The translations under genes and the position numbers were made by a program. From Spirochaetales bacterium (GTDB lineage: Bacteria > Spirochaetota > Spirochaetia > DSM-27196 > SLAA01), in contig SLBH01000347.1 in assembly GCA_007126415.1 (NCBI GenBank), positions 1-5,488 of the forward strand: a DNA stretch of 5,488 nt, given 5' to 3'. The notes beneath the pieces were generated by a model. The model was not told the DNA's origin. It ran no database searches and was given only the letters and a program-made list of their open reading frames with translations. Every line of letters starts with the position of its first letter. The stretch's first letter is position 1. Positions 4,469 to 5,488 of the stretch are shown here, in pieces.

Positions 4469-5488
4469 GCTCTCCGGCTCACCCCGATCTTGCGTGTCTT
4501 CGTGCGTTTCGGTGCCGTCTCCCTCGGCGGCGTGCCCCTCGGCGGCGTGCCCCTCGGCGGAGGGCTGCAGTTGAGCGCCCTGTTTTGCTTGCTCCAGCTG
4601 TGACGCGGCGTGTGCATCATGTCCGTCATCAGAATGCGGTGGAGGGCTGAACCCCAGTAACTGACGCACCTCGCGATCCGAGAGCGTTTCCTTCTCCTGA
4701 AGCTCGGCGGAGAGGGAGTCCAACTGGTCGCGGTGCTCACTGAGAATGCCACGGGTCTCGTTGATCGCATCGGTGAGAATACGCTTAATCTCGGCGTCGA
4801 TCGCCTGCGCGGTGCTCTCGGAGTACTCCTTGTGCTGCGCAATCTCTTTGCCGATGAAGATAGGCTCGTCTTCCTGGCCGAACGCAATCGGACCGATCTC
4901 GCTCATACCCCACTCAGTCACCATGCGGCGTGCGAGGTCGGTCGCCTGCTGCAGGTCGTTTTGCACGCCGGTAGTTGTTTCCTCGTAGACAAGCTGCTCG
5001 GCGACGTAGCCGCCGTAGGCGATCTTGATGCGATCCTCGAGCCAGCCGCGCGCTTTGCTGTATTCGTCGCGTTCAGGCAACGACAGCGCCAGCCCCAGCG
5101 CTCTCCCACGCGGCACGATCGTGACCTTGTGCAGCGGGTCGGCGTGCTTGCAGTAGTAATGCATCAGCGCATGCCCGCTTTCGTGATAGGCGGTCTTGCG
5201 TTTGTCTTCCTCGGTGATGAGACGAGACTTCCGCTCAACCCCCATCAGGAGCTTGTCGCGGGCCTGCTCGAAATCTTCCATCTCGATATGCGTCTTGTCC
5301 TTACGCGCTGCGTACAACGCCGCCTCATTCGCCAAGTTGGCGAGATCGGCACCGGAGGAGCCCGGGGTTGCGCGCGCAACGCGCCGCAGGTCTACATCAA
5401 CTCCCATGGGGAGCTTAGAGCAGTGCAGGCGCAGAATGTCCTCACGCTCCTTCATGTCGGGCATGTCGACGACGACCTGGCGGTCGAA
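4466..5488 (-). CDS. ftsH: ATP-dependent zinc metalloprotease FtsH, C-terminal part; 5' end outside the window
   Basis: FtsH is a hexameric inner-membrane AAA+ protease that pulls out and degrades misfolded membrane proteins and short-lived regulators. The visible 340 residues start inside the AAA+ second region of homology with FDRQVVVDMPD, whose Arg corresponds to the second arginine finger (Arg315 in E. coli). The small helical domain follows, including GSSGADLANLANEAALYAAR. The M41 peptidase motif HESGH is at residues 102-106 of the visible part, giving two zinc ligands and the catalytic Glu. The Asp in TTTGVQNDLQQATD (visible residue 178) matches the third zinc ligand. GMSEIGPIAFG and the C-terminal helices ending ETLSDREVRQLLGF complete the domain. 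A tail of about 60 residues follows, with HSDDGHDAH and an AEGHA tandem repeat; such tails vary widely and are probably disordered. The transmembrane part and Walker motifs lie beyond 5488. It is the first visible gene of a run of three closely packed genes. Confidence 0.96.
   Translation of the reverse strand, partial: FDRQVVVDMPDMKEREDILRLHCSKLPMGVDVDLRRVARATPGSSGADLANLANEAALYAARKDKTHIEMEDFEQARDKLLMGVERKSRLITEEDKRKTAYHESGHALMHYYCKHADPLHKVTIVPRGRALGLALSLPERDEYSKARGWLEDRIKIAYGGYVAEQLVYEETTTGVQNDLQQATDLARRMVTEWGMSEIGPIAFGQEDEPIFIGKEIAQHKEYSESTAQAIDAEIKRILTDAINETRGILSEHRDQLDSLSAELQEKETLSDREVRQLLGFSPPPHSDDGHDAHAASQLEQAKQGAQLQPSAEGHAAEGHAAEGDGTETHEDTQDRGEPES
4521..4560 (-). repeat. 15-bp tandem repeat (about 2.7 copies) in the FtsH C-terminal tail
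   Basis: The plus-strand unit ccctcggcggcgtgc occurs at 4521-4535 and again, identically, at 4536-4550, with a 10-base partial copy at 4551-4560. On the coding strand it gives repeated AEGHA in frame. Perfect identity suggests recent slippage expansion. A 15-bp unit keeps the frame, so copy number can change without disrupting FtsH. Confidence 0.9.

Noticed and set aside
4453..4887. Minus-strand open frame of 144 codons overlapping the ftsH 3' end
   Set aside because: It is a shifted frame of ftsH, Arg/Ser/Pro-rich, while the ftsH frame shows conserved M41 motifs.

Overview
The window comes from a GC-rich bacterial chromosome and is densely coding. All five genes lie on the minus strand, so transcription runs from high to low coordinates. 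No RNA gene, insertion sequence, CRISPR array or phage gene is visible. The lineage is inferred, not proven. The combination of a stand-alone STAS protein directly before cheA, a CheA P1 domain of this type, and an ftsH / TPR protein / HtrA-like lipoprotein neighbourhood fits a free-living, GC-rich spirochaete best (confidence about 0.5). A deltaproteobacterium-like organism cannot be excluded.

Right part (5488 to 931), in transcription order: the C-terminal half of the ATP-dependent membrane protease FtsH, cut by the window edge; a secreted 571-residue protein with N-terminal TPR-like helices and C-terminal acidic DxNxDG repeats; and a 608-residue predicted lipoprotein with a helical N-terminus, a trypsin-like HtrA-type protease domain and PDZ domain(s). 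The spacing is tight: 9 bp between the first two genes, with the Shine-Dalgarno sequence overlapping the ftsH stop codon, and a 17-bp overlap between the second and third. This looks like one operon with translational coupling. Two of its three products are quality-control proteases, one in the inner membrane and one predicted to be envelope-anchored. The TPR/repeat protein between them is the least understood member.

Left part (930 to 1): a 67-bp gap carries a TATACT -10 element, followed by a 107-residue STAS-domain protein and then the start of cheA (174 residues visible, including the P1/HPt domain with its phosphorylatable histidine). The STAS start codon lies only a few bases after the predicted transcription start and has no Shine-Dalgarno sequence. 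A nested inverted repeat of ACTGT/ACAGT pentamers surrounds that start codon. The STAS and cheA genes share a reading frame and are separated by one stop codon and five sense codons. The left part is therefore the start of a chemotaxis operon, separate from the proteolysis operon.

The most interesting points are the STAS start region, the regular 24-residue DxNxDG repeats in the secreted protein, the unknown role of that protein between two proteases, and two independent in-frame 15-bp tandem repeats, one in the FtsH tail and one in the CheA linker. I saw no convincing evidence of an entirely new system such as a defence island or retroelement.
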